DNA of 64,000 bases, from contig NZ_JACHMZ010000001.1 in NCBI RefSeq assembly GCF_014205165.1, positions 4,446,501 through 4,510,500 of the forward strand. The letters are read 5' to 3'. This document shows positions 8,983-16,393 of the stretch, one piece after another. Source of the stretch: Micromonospora carbonacea (GTDB taxonomy: Bacteria > Actinomycetota > Actinomycetes > Mycobacteriales > Micromonosporaceae). Within the stretch, counting starts at the first letter, position 1. Each line of letters begins with the position of its first letter. Under the pieces are notes generated by a model. It was not told where the DNA came from. It was given only the letters and a program-made list of their open reading frames with translations, and searched no databases. The translations under genes and the position numbers were made by a program.

Positions 8983-9718
8983 GTCTGCGCACGCCCTCGA
9001 CGGGCGGGTGGCAGTGGTGACGGGCGCCGCCCGAGGAATCGGCCGGGCCACCGCCGAAGCGCTGGTCGCCGCCGGGTCCTCGGTGATCGTCACCAGCCGC
9101 GACGGCGACGTGGCACAGCGTGCGGCGAAGGAGATCGGCGCCGTCGAGGGCCTCGCCCTCGACGTCACCGATCCTGGGCAGGTCGGCGCAGTGTTCCGGA
9201 CGATCGCGTCCGGGCACGGCCGGATCGACGCGCTGGTTGCCAACGCGGGCGTGCTGGAGAACGCGCCGATCGGCATGATCAAACCGGACCTGGTCGCCCG
9301 GATGCTGGACACCAACGTGGCCGGCACGATCTCCACCGTGCAGGCCGCCGCCCGGGTGATGCTGCGCAAGAAGGGCGGCTCGATCGTCCTGCTCGCGTCC
9401 ATCCTGGGCGAACGCGGCAGCGCAGGCCAAACCGCGTACGCGGCGTCGAAGGCGGCGGTGGCCGCGATCGCCAGGTCGGCGGCGAAGGAGCTCGGGCCGC
9501 GCGGCATCCGGGTCAACGCCGTCGCGCCCGGGCTCATCGACACCGACCTGATTCGCGACCTGCCGGCTGAGCTGATCGAGCAGCGGGTGGCCGACACCGC
9601 ACTACGCCGGCTGGGGCGCCCGGAGGACGTCGCCCGGGTCATCCGGTTCCTGCTCAGCGACGATGCCGCGTTCGTCACCGGACAGATCGTCGGCGTCGAC
9701 GGCGGCCTGGTGCTCTGA
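8975..9718 (+). CDS. SDR-family reductase, FabG-like 3-oxoacyl-ACP reductase type
   Basis: This 247-residue classical short-chain dehydrogenase/reductase has the cofactor loop TGAARGIG (residues 16-23), NAG (90-92) and the catalytic residues S142, Y155 and K159. The arginine in the cofactor loop and TSRDGD at the end of beta-2 suggest NADPH preference, as in FabG. The C-terminal TGQIVGVDGG is also FabG-like. The GTG start lies inside the acyl carrier protein gene, giving an 8-base overlap and likely translational coupling. A 3-oxoacyl-carrier-bound substrate is therefore likely. It could alternatively act on a sugar, which the sequence alone cannot exclude. Confidence 0.88.
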   Translation: MPESAHALDGRVAVVTGAARGIGRATAEALVAAGSSVIVTSRDGDVAQRAAKEIGAVEGLALDVTDPGQVGAVFRTIASGHGRIDALVANAGVLENAPIGMIKPDLVARMLDTNVAGTISTVQAAARVMLRKKGGSIVLLASILGERGSAGQTAYAASKAAVAAIARSAAKELGPRGIRVNAVAPGLIDTDLIRDLPAELIEQRVADTALRRLGRPEDVARVIRFLLSDDAAFVTGQIVGVDGGLVL

Positions 9719-9738
9719 CCCGGAGTACACGGCCCCCG

Positions 9739-10191
9739 TCAGCCGGCCGCCGCGCCGTCGATGGCCACGAAGTCGGGCGTGCCGTCGGCGGCGAACTCGA
9801 CCCGGGCAACCGGACGGGCGGGGACCCCGGCGACCACCGTCCGGGCGGGCACGTCCCGGGTGACCACGGCACCGGCCGCGACCACGGCCGAGTCGCCGAT
9901 GGTCACGCCCATCATCACCGTGGCGTTCGCCCCGATGAACACCCGGTCGCCGATGGTGACCGGAGCACGGTCGACCGTGGCGTAGGCCCGGCCCGACACG
10001 CAACGCCTGGCCGACGAGTGGGTGTAGATCTGCGCCCCGCTGGAGATGTCACAGCCGGCCCCGATGGTCAACCCACCGGAGCCGTCCACGACGGTGAAGG
10101 CGCCGATCCAGGTTCCCTCGCCGACGACCGGGTCGCCGACGACCCAGGCGTGCGCGTGCCACCGGTTGGGCGGCAGTTCTGCGGCAGGCAC
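9739..10191 (-). CDS. Left-handed beta-helix (hexapeptide repeat) sugar acetyltransferase
   Basis: The 150-residue protein is built of hexapeptide repeats such as [24 protein letters not shown] and IGDSAV, and closes with AGVPARPV, typical of acetyl-CoA-dependent sugar O- or N-acetyltransferases that work as trimers. IYTHSSA near residues 55-61 is a likely active-site histidine region. The GTG start is the third gene of a minus-strand unit after a DegT aminotransferase and an epimerase, with only 5 bases between it and the epimerase. Acetylating the amino group installed by that aminotransferase is a reasonable inference. Length is normal for the smaller members of the family. Confidence 0.82.
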   Translation of the reverse strand: MPAAELPPNRWHAHAWVVGDPVVGEGTWIGAFTVVDGSGGLTIGAGCDISSGAQIYTHSSARRCVSGRAYATVDRAPVTIGDRVFIGANATVMMGVTIGDSAVVAAGAVVTRDVPARTVVAGVPARPVARVEFAADGTPDFVAIDGAAAG

Positions 10192-10196
10192 GCGCG

Positions 10197-11129
10197 TCAG
10201 GCCACCTCGACCTTGATCAGGTCGGTCATCCCGTCCTCGACTGCGATGGTCGGCTCCCAGCCCAGCACCTCGCGGGCCCGGGTGATGTCCGCCGCCCGGC
10301 GGCTGACCAGCACCTCGCGCGGGTTGAACTGCGGTTCGACGTCCACCCCGACGGCCTTGATGAGGATCTCGGCGAGGGTGGCGACCGAGGTGTCGATGCC
10401 GGTGCCGATGTTGACCGGCACGTTACCCTGCTCGGCCTCCAACGCGGCGACCACCGAGCGGGCGATGTCGTGGACGTGGATGAAGTCCATCGACTGCTCG
10501 CCCCGGCCGTCGATGACCGGCGGCTGGCCGGTCTTCAGCCGCTTGACGAAGTGGTTGATGACGGAGGTGTAGTACGCCGTCGGCTTCTGGCCGGGGCCGT
10601 ACACGTTGAAGAAGCGCAGGGCGATCCAGTTGAGGCCCTTGCTGCGCTGGTAGAAGGCGAGCAGGTCCTCGCCGGCCCGCTTCGAGATGCAGTACGGGGT
10701 GAGCGGGTCGAGCCGGTCGTCCTCGTGCATCGGCAGTTTCTTCGGATCGCCGTACACCGAGGCGGAGGAGGCGAACACGAGCCGCTTCACGCCGTGGTCG
10801 GCGGCGGCGGCGAAGACGTTGTGGTTGCCGACCATGTTGATGTCGATCGACTCGTACGGGTCGGCCTGGCTCTTGTTGATGGAGACCGCCGCGAGGTGGA
10901 CGACGAGGTCGCAGCCCTTCATGGCCGCGTGCACCGCGCCGCCGTAGCGCACGTCCTGGTCGACGAGCTCCACGTCGCCGCTGGCCGCCAGCCGGGCGAC
11001 CTGCTCCCGGTCGCCGCGGAACATGTTGTCGAAGATGCGGACCCGGTAGCCCTTGTCCAGCAGGAGCGGCACCACGTGCAGGCCGATGAAGCCCGCACCC
11101 CCGGTGATGAAGACGGTCTGCTTCGACAT
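10197..11129 (-). CDS. NAD-dependent nucleotide-sugar epimerase/dehydratase (extended SDR)
   Basis: This 310-residue extended SDR has the NAD-binding motif GGAGFIG (residues 10-16), the serine/tyrosine region SSASVYGDP, and YCISKRAGE with the catalytic Y and K spaced as Yxxx[11 protein letters not shown] is a family signature, and the overall layout is closest to UDP-sugar 4-epimerases of the GalE/WbpP type. It is the middle gene of the aminotransferase-epimerase-acetyltransferase unit. It probably supplies or interconverts the nucleotide sugar used by that unit. Whether it acts as 4-epimerase or 4,6-dehydratase cannot be settled here. Confidence 0.88.
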   Translation of the reverse strand: MSKQTVFITGGAGFIGLHVVPLLLDKGYRVRIFDNMFRGDREQVARLAASGDVELVDQDVRYGGAVHAAMKGCDLVVHLAAVSINKSQADPYESIDINMVGNHNVFAAAADHGVKRLVFASSASVYGDPKKLPMHEDDRLDPLTPYCISKRAGEDLLAFYQRSKGLNWIALRFFNVYGPGQKPTAYYTSVINHFVKRLKTGQPPVIDGRGEQSMDFIHVHDIARSVVAALEAEQGNVPVNIGTGIDTSVATLAEILIKAVGVDVEPQFNPREVLVSRRAADITRAREVLGWEPTIAVEDGMTDLIKVEVA

Positions 11130-11156
11130 GTCGTGCGATGTCCTTCCTGAAGGAGA

Positions 11157-12299
11157 TCAGCGGCCGGTGGCGGCGCTGACGACGACGTCGACCAGGGTGG
11201 CGACGACGGTCTCGACCTGGGCGTCGGTGAGGTTGGCGTGCATCGGGATGGCCAGGTGCCGGGCGAACAGGTCCGCCGAGACCGGGCACGGCGTCGTCTG
11301 GCCGTAGAGCGGCTGCGCGTGCGAGGCGTACGTGCCGAAGGTGCACTGCACGCCGTGCCGGCGCAGCCCGAGGGCGACCGCGCCGCGGTCGACCGAGGGG
11401 TCGAGGGTCACCACGTACGACTGCCAGGGGTGCTCGCGGTCCGGCGCCTCGTGGGGGGTGGCGATCAGCTCGTGGTCCTTGAGCAGCTCGCCGTAGCGGG
11501 CGGCGGTGCGCCGCTTGGCGGCGAGCAGGTCGGGCAGCCGGTCGAGCTGGGCGAGCATGATGGCCGCCGCCACGTCGGAGAGCCGGTAGTTGTAGCCCAG
11601 CTCGGTGAAGGCCGGAATCGGCAGGTCGGACAGCTCGGCCCGGGTCAGCGCGCCCTCCACGCCGTATGTGTGCAGCTTGCGGGCGTGCGCGGCGAGGTCG
11701 TCGCGGTCGGTGACGTAGGCCCCGCCCTCGCCGGCGGTGATGCCCTTGCGGCCGTGGAAGCTGAAGGTGGCGACGTCGGCCAGGCTGCCGGCGGGGCGGC
11801 CCTTGTAGGTGGCGCCCGCCGCGCACGCGGCGTCCTCGACCAGGAACAGCCCGTGCCGGTCGGCGACGGCCCGCAGCTCGTCGTAGTCGGCGGGCTGGCC
11901 GAAGGCGTCGACAGCGATGACGCCGACGGTGCGGGGGGTGATGGCGGCCTCGACGGCGGCCGGGTCCACCGTCCAGATGTCGGGCCGCACGTCGGCGAAG
12001 ACGGGCTTCGCGCCCGTCCACATCACCGCGTGGCCGGTGGCCGGGAAGGTGTAGTCGGCGACGACGACCTCGTCGCCGGGCTGGACCCCGAGGGTGAGCA
12101 GCGCCAGGTGCAGGGCGGAGCCGCAGTTGGCGGTGGTCAGCGCGTGCCGGGTGCCCGTCGCGGCGGCGAAGCGCTCCTCGAAACGGCGGCAGGTGGGCCC
12201 GGCGCCGGCCAGCCAGCCGGAGGCGAAGACCTCGGCGATCGCCGCGAGCTCCGCCTCACCGACGGTGGGCTGGCCGAGCGCGATGACGTCGTCTGACAT
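11157..12299 (-). CDS. DegT/DnrJ/EryC1/StrS-family sugar aminotransferase
   Basis: This 380-residue PLP-dependent aminotransferase has NCGSALHLAL (residues 58-67), VEDAACAAGA (154-163) and the PLP lysine K185 in FHGRKGITAGEGG. The start was set at the ATG at 12299 because AGGGAG lies a few bases upstream; an upstream GTG would add 22 residues with no family similarity. It heads a three-gene minus-strand unit with an epimerase and an acetyltransferase. It differs clearly from the aminotransferase at 960-2060, so the locus probably makes two different amino sugars. It is divergent from the LhgO-like gene. Confidence 0.9.
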   Translation of the reverse strand: MSDDVIALGQPTVGEAELAAIAEVFASGWLAGAGPTCRRFEERFAAATGTRHALTTANCGSALHLALLTLGVQPGDEVVVADYTFPATGHAVMWTGAKPVFADVRPDIWTVDPAAVEAAITPRTVGVIAVDAFGQPADYDELRAVADRHGLFLVEDAACAAGATYKGRPAGSLADVATFSFHGRKGITAGEGGAYVTDRDDLAAHARKLHTYGVEGALTRAELSDLPIPAFTELGYNYRLSDVAAAIMLAQLDRLPDLLAAKRRTAARYGELLKDHELIATPHEAPDREHPWQSYVVTLDPSVDRGAVALGLRRHGVQCTFGTYASHAQPLYGQTTPCPVSADLFARHLAIPMHANLTDAQVETVVATLVDVVVSAATGR

Positions 12300-12429
12300 G
12301 AGGCTCCCTAGAAGACGGACCCGGTGAGTGTAGGCACCCCCGGCCGGCAGCGACGAATCGGGCACGCCGGGCGCTGGTTACCATCGGTGGTCGCCCGGCG
12401 GAGGTGACGACCGGGCAGGGGAGAGCGAG

Positions 12430-13626
12430 ATGACGAGGTTCGTGGTCGTCGGCGGCGGCATCGTCGGCCTGGCGGTCGCCCACCGGCTGGTGACCGACCG
12501 GCCGGGCGACTCCGTCACCGTGCTGGAGAAGGAGGCCGGCTGGGCGGCGCACCAGACCGGCCACAACTCCGGCGTGATCCACGCCGGGGTCTACTACCGG
12601 CCGGGCAGCCTCAAGGCCACCCTGTGCCGGGCCGGCAGCGCGTCGATGGTCGAGTTCTGCGCGGCGCACGGGCTGGCGTACGAGGTCTGCGGCAAGCTGA
12701 TCGTCGCCACCGACGAAGCGGAGCTGCCCCGGCTGCGGGCGTTGCACGAGCGGGCCGAGGCCAACGGCCTGCCGGTGCGGCTGGTCGGTGCGGCCGAGGC
12801 CGCCGAGCACGAGCCGCACGTGGCGGCCGTCGCCGCGCTGCACGTGGCCTCGACGGGCATCGTCGACTACGGCGCGGTCTGCCGGAAGCTGGCGGAGCTG
12901 CTCGCCGCCGCCGGGGCGGACCTGCGCACCCGCGCCGAGGTGACGGGGGTGGCCGACCGGCCGGCGGGGGTGGTGGTCACCACCACGGCCGGCGAGGTGG
13001 TCGCGGACGTGCTGATCAACTGCGCGGGCCTGCACGCCGACCGGATCGCCCGGCTGGCCGGGGTGCCGACGCCGGTGCGGATCGTGCCGTTCCGGGGCGA
13101 GTACTACGAGCTGACCCCACAGCGGCGGGACCTGGTGCGGGGGCTGATCTATCCGGTGCCGGACCCGCAGTTCCCGTTCCTCGGGGTGCACCTGACGAAG
13201 ATGATCGACGGCAGCGTGCACGCCGGCCCGAACGCGGTGCTGGCCACCGCGCGGGAGGGCTACTCGTGGGGGCGGTTCAGCCCGCGCGACGTGTGGGACG
13301 AGCTGACCTACCGGGGGCTGTGGGCGCTGGGCCGGCGGCACTTCCGGTACGGGCTGACCGAGGTGGCCCGGTCGCTGTCGAAGGCGCGGTTCGCGGCGAG
13401 CCTGGCACGGCTGGTGCCGGAGCTGACGCCGGCCGACATCGTCCGGGCCGGCGCGGGGGTGCGGGCGCAGGCGATCCTGCCCGACGGCGGCCTGGTCGAC
13501 GACTTCCTGATCGTGGCGGCGGACCGGCAGGTGCACGTGCTCAACGCGCCCTCCCCCGCCGCGACGAGCTCGCTGGAGATCGCCCGGCACATCGTGTCCC
13601 GGCTGCCGGTGGACACCGCCCGCTGA
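12430..13626 (+). CDS. lhgO: L-2-hydroxyglutarate oxidase, FAD-dependent
   Basis: The 398-residue flavoprotein matches LhgO, which oxidises L-2-hydroxyglutarate to 2-oxoglutarate at the membrane and passes electrons to the quinone pool. The FAD-binding motif GGGIVGLA is at residues 8-15, and HNSGVIHAGVYYRPGSLKA (residues 45-63) is highly characteristic of the family. PFRGEYYEL and the C-terminal NAPSPAATSSLEI are also typical. ATG follows GGGGAG with a 6-base spacer. It appears unrelated to the glycan genes around it and may be a metabolic gene that lies in the locus by chance. Confidence 0.88.
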   Translation: MTRFVVVGGGIVGLAVAHRLVTDRPGDSVTVLEKEAGWAAHQTGHNSGVIHAGVYYRPGSLKATLCRAGSASMVEFCAAHGLAYEVCGKLIVATDEAELPRLRALHERAEANGLPVRLVGAAEAAEHEPHVAAVAALHVASTGIVDYGAVCRKLAELLAAAGADLRTRAEVTGVADRPAGVVVTTTAGEVVADVLINCAGLHADRIARLAGVPTPVRIVPFRGEYYELTPQRRDLVRGLIYPVPDPQFPFLGVHLTKMIDGSVHAGPNAVLATAREGYSWGRFSPRDVWDELTYRGLWALGRRHFRYGLTEVARSLSKARFAASLARLVPELTPADIVRAGAGVRAQAILPDGGLVDDFLIVAADRQVHVLNAPSPAATSSLEIARHIVSRLPVDTAR

Positions 13627-13681
13627 GGCGCTCGGGCGGGGCCGCGGGCGCGGGCGGGACGACGGGTCGGCGGGCGGGCGC

Positions 13682-14317
13682 TCAGGCGGGGGCGGCGTCG
13701 CGCTGCCGGGGCACGACGCCGGCCGCGCCGAGGCCGGTGGCCACGGCCTCCACCAGCGCGTCGAGGTACGCCTCGGTCGGCATCGTGCGGGTGATCGCCA
13801 GCCGCCAGTACAGCGGCCCGACGATCAGGTCCACGGCGGCACCGGGCTCGGTGTCGGCGGGCAGCTCGCCCCGGGCGACGGCGCGGGCGACGAGCGACCC
13901 GCCGACCTCCTGCTGCTGGGCCCGCAGCACCGCCTGGAGGGTCCCGTCGATCTCGGGGTTGCGGGCCGCCTCGGCCAGCAGGTCGGGCACGATCTGCGCG
14001 GCCAGGGGGTGACTCAGGGCATGCGCGAGCACCCGCAGCAGCAGGCCGAGGTCGCCGCGCAGGCTGCCGGTGTCCAGCGCCGGCAGCCTGCTGCCGGCGG
14101 CGGCGCCGACGACCTCGACGACCAGCTCCAGCTTGGAGCTCCACCGCCGGTAGATCGCGGTCTTGCTGACCCCGGCCCGGCGGGCGACGGCCTCGATGGA
14201 GAGCCGGCCGTAGCCGACGGCGGCCAGCTCCTGCATGAGCGCGCGCCGGATGGCCGTGGTGATCTCACCCCGCAGCACCGCCGCGCCGGCCGGCGCGCGC
14301 CTCTTCTCGGTGGTCAC
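13682..14317 (-). CDS. TetR-family transcriptional regulator
   Basis: The 211-residue protein has an N-terminal TetR helix-turn-helix, LSIEAVARRAGVSKTAIYRRW (about residues 39-59), and a C-terminal ligand domain of the TetR_C type with DLIVGPLYWRLAI. The GTG at 14317 is the last of three near-identical start segments in a 23-base tandem repeat. It is divergent from the ABC exporter genes, and an 18-base palindrome lies between the two, so it is likely an autorepressor that also controls the exporter. The inducing ligand is unknown. Confidence 0.88.
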   Translation of the reverse strand: MTTEKRRAPAGAAVLRGEITTAIRRALMQELAAVGYGRLSIEAVARRAGVSKTAIYRRWSSKLELVVEVVGAAAGSRLPALDTGSLRGDLGLLLRVLAHALSHPLAAQIVPDLLAEAARNPEIDGTLQAVLRAQQQEVGGSLVARAVARGELPADTEPGAAVDLIVGPLYWRLAITRTMPTEAYLDALVEAVATGLGAAGVVPRQRDAAPA

Positions 14318-14369
14318 GGCAGACTCTTCTCGGGCGTCACGGCAGACCCTCCTCGGCTGTCACGTGGGA
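14301..14369 (-). repeat. Three tandem 23-base repeats carrying successive GTG starts before tetR
   Basis: Copies lie at 14301-14323, 14324-14346 and 14347-14369. The first two differ at two positions; the third is more diverged. Each contains the tetR start segment on the minus strand (GTGAC, then codons for an acidic residue). Because 23 is not a multiple of three, the two upstream copies read into short frames of eight codons ending in TGA: 14363-14337 and 14340-14314. Each TGA overlaps the next GTG as GTGA, giving a chain of coupled micro-frames ending at the tetR start. The farthest copy contains a strong Shine-Dalgarno stretch, GAGGAGGG. Confidence 0.75.
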
Positions 14370-14373
14370 CAAT

Positions 14374-14391
14374 GTACCGCAACGACGGTAC
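14374..14391. promoter_or_regulatory. Candidate TetR operator palindrome
   Basis: GTACCGCAACGACGGTAC has perfect 6-base arms (GTACCG/CGGTAC) around a 6-base centre. A second overlapping inverted pair, CGCAAC and GTTGCG, spans 14379-14398. The site lies between tetR and the divergent exporter genes, next to the minus-strand -10 candidate TACATT (14371-14376), and is placed where binding would block both directions. Palindromes of this size are typical TetR-family operators. Binding is inferred. Confidence 0.6.
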
Positions 14392-14541
14392 GGTTGCGTC
14401 CCGACGTTGTTATGGACTACCTTCCACGCAGCGACGAGGCGGCGCTCCACGCACCGGCCACCGGCGAACCCGTCGTCGCGCCCATCCCGTTGGTACAACA
14501 GACGCACCCCGCTGGCACGACAAGATCGGAGCGCCCATCCC

Positions 14542-15438
14542 ATGGCCAACACCGCGCTGGCCGACCCCGACGCCGGCCTGTCCCAGGCGCAACTGGCCGC
14601 CCGGTACGGGCTGCGGGTCGCCGGCGAGCGGCCGTCCCTGGCGGAGTACACCCGCCGCCTGTGGGCGTACCGGCACTTCATCGCCGCGTACTCGAGCGCC
14701 AAGCTGGTCGCCTCGTTCAGCAACGCCCGGCTCGGGCAGCTCTGGCAGGTGCTCACCCCGCTGACGAACGCGGCGGTCTACTACCTGATCTTCGGCCTGG
14801 TGCTGAAGCAGAACAGCATCCCGAACTTCATCGCGTACCTGACCGCCGGGCTGTTCATCTTCAACTTCACCCAGACCGCGGTGCAGAACGGCACCCAGTC
14901 GATCACCGGCAACCTGGGGCTGATCCGGGCGCTGCACTTCCCCCGGGCCTGCCTGCCGCTGGCCGTCATGCTCACCCAGTTCCAGCAGCTGATGGCCTCG
15001 CTGGTGGTGCTGATGGGCATCGTGCTGGTCACCGGCGAGCCGCTCACCGTCGAGTGGCTGCTGCTCGTCCCGGTGGTGCTGCTCCAGGCGCTGTTCAACG
15101 CCGGGCTCACCATGGCCGTGGCCCGGATGGGCTCGAAGGTCGCCGACCTCAAGCAGGTGATGCCGTTCCTGGTGCGCACCTGGATGTACGGCTCCGGCGT
15201 GCTCTACAACGTCGCGCTGTTCGAGGAGAACCTCCCGGGCTGGGCGACCCGGATCGTCGAGGCGAACCCGATGCTGGTCTACATCGAGCTGGCCCGGCAC
15301 GCGCTGCTGGAGGGCGCGCCGCTGCTCAACTCCTCCATGGTCCAGGCGTGGTCGTACGCGGTGGGCTGGGCGGTCGTGATGGGCGTGGGTGGTTTCATCT
15401 ACTTCTGGCGGGGCGAACAGGAGTACGGCCGTGGCTGA
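14542..15438 (+). CDS. ABC-2 type glycan exporter, permease subunit (Wzm/TagG-like)
   Basis: The 298-residue membrane protein has six hydrophobic segments after a cytoplasmic N-terminal helix, for example PLTNAAVYYLIFGLVL and YLTAGLFIFNFTQTAV, the layout of Wzm/TagG permeases that export polysaccharides or teichoic acids linked to undecaprenyl phosphate. The start is the ATG at 14542; an upstream in-frame TTG adds 45 unrelated residues. Its end overlaps the ATPase gene by 8 bases. Together they form the two-gene exporter of the locus. TetR control is likely because the regulator is divergent and a palindrome lies between. Confidence 0.88.
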   Translation: MANTALADPDAGLSQAQLAARYGLRVAGERPSLAEYTRRLWAYRHFIAAYSSAKLVASFSNARLGQLWQVLTPLTNAAVYYLIFGLVLKQNSIPNFIAYLTAGLFIFNFTQTAVQNGTQSITGNLGLIRALHFPRACLPLAVMLTQFQQLMASLVVLMGIVLVTGEPLTVEWLLLVPVVLLQALFNAGLTMAVARMGSKVADLKQVMPFLVRTWMYGSGVLYNVALFEENLPGWATRIVEANPMLVYIELARHALLEGAPLLNSSMVQAWSYAVGWAVVMGVGGFIYFWRGEQEYGRG

Positions 15439-16249
15439 GCACATCGAGGCGTCCAACGACGTCACCGTGACGCTGCCCAGGATCGTCGAGCGCATCCCGA
15501 CCGTGGTGGTCGACGACGCGCACGTGATCTACCGGGTGCACAAGGGCGCGGCCGGCGGCACCAGCCCGGTGGCCGCCCTGAAGCGGATCGTGTCCCGCAC
15601 GTCCGCGCCGAACATCCGGGAGGTGCACGCGGTCAAGGGGGTCAGCTTCACCGCGTACCGGGGCGAGGCGATCGGGCTGATCGGCAGCAACGGCTCCGGC
15701 AAGTCCACCCTGCTGCGGGCCATCGCCGGGCTGCTGCCGGTCAACCGGGGCGCGGTCTACACCCAGGGGCAGCCGTCGCTGCTGGGCGTCAACGCCGCCC
15801 TGCTCAACGACCTGCCGGGCGAGCGCAACGTCACCCTGGGCTGCCTCGCCATGGGCATGCAGCCGGCCGACGTGGCCCGGCTCGCCCCGGAGATCATCGA
15901 GTTCTCCGGGATCAACGAGCGCGGCGACTTCGCCTCGCTGCCCATGCGGACGTACTCCTCCGGCATGGCCGCCCGGCTGCGGTTCTCCATCGCGGCGGCG
16001 AAGAAGCACGACGTGCTGCTGATCGACGAGGCCCTGGCCACCGGCGACAAGGGCTTCCGCAAGCGCAGCGAGCAGCGGGTGCGGGAGCTGCGGGAGGACG
16101 CGGGCACGGTGTTCCTGGTCAGCCACCAGCTCTCCTCCGTGCGGGACACCTGCGAACGGACGATCTGGCTGGAATCGGGCGTGCTGCGGATGGACGGCCC
16201 GACCGACGAGGTGCTGCGCGCGTACGAGGACTTCTCCAACAAGAAGTAA
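15431..16249 (+). CDS. ABC transporter ATPase for glycan export (Wzt/TagH-like)
   Basis: The 272-residue protein has a Walker A motif GSNGSGKST (near residues 82-90), a signature region TYSSGMAARLRFS, Walker B VLLIDEALATGD and the switch histidine in LVSHQ. These features, and LPGERNVTLG in particular, are those of Wzt/TagH ATPases. There is no C-terminal carbohydrate-binding domain, so it resembles the short, TagH-type proteins that do not recognise the glycan end. The GTG at 15431 has AGGAG 8 bases upstream and overlaps the permease gene by 8 bases. Confidence 0.9.
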   Translation: MAEHIEASNDVTVTLPRIVERIPTVVVDDAHVIYRVHKGAAGGTSPVAALKRIVSRTSAPNIREVHAVKGVSFTAYRGEAIGLIGSNGSGKSTLLRAIAGLLPVNRGAVYTQGQPSLLGVNAALLNDLPGERNVTLGCLAMGMQPADVARLAPEIIEFSGINERGDFASLPMRTYSSGMAARLRFSIAAAKKHDVLLIDEALATGDKGFRKRSEQRVRELREDAGTVFLVSHQLSSVRDTCERTIWLESGVLRMDGPTDEVLRAYEDFSNKK

Positions 16250-16287
16250 GGTTGCGGCTTCCGTACGGTGTCGTGCGGGTGTCTTCC

Positions 16288-16320
16288 CCACCGCGTCGTC
16301 CCTGGGGGGCGGCGCGGTGG
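16288..16320 (+). terminator. Possible hairpin terminator after the exporter genes
   Basis: CCACCGCG (16288-16295) pairs with CGCGGTGG (16313-16320) around a 17-base loop. It lies 39 bases after the ATPase stop and is followed by TTGCGTTATG rather than a clear T-run. It could end the exporter transcript before the next gene at 16394. Confidence 0.4.
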
Positions 16321-16393
16321 TTGCGTTATGGTTCACCCGGCCGCCGTGCGGCCGTCACCCCCTGTTCGCAAACCGTGAGAGTGAGGATCGGCA

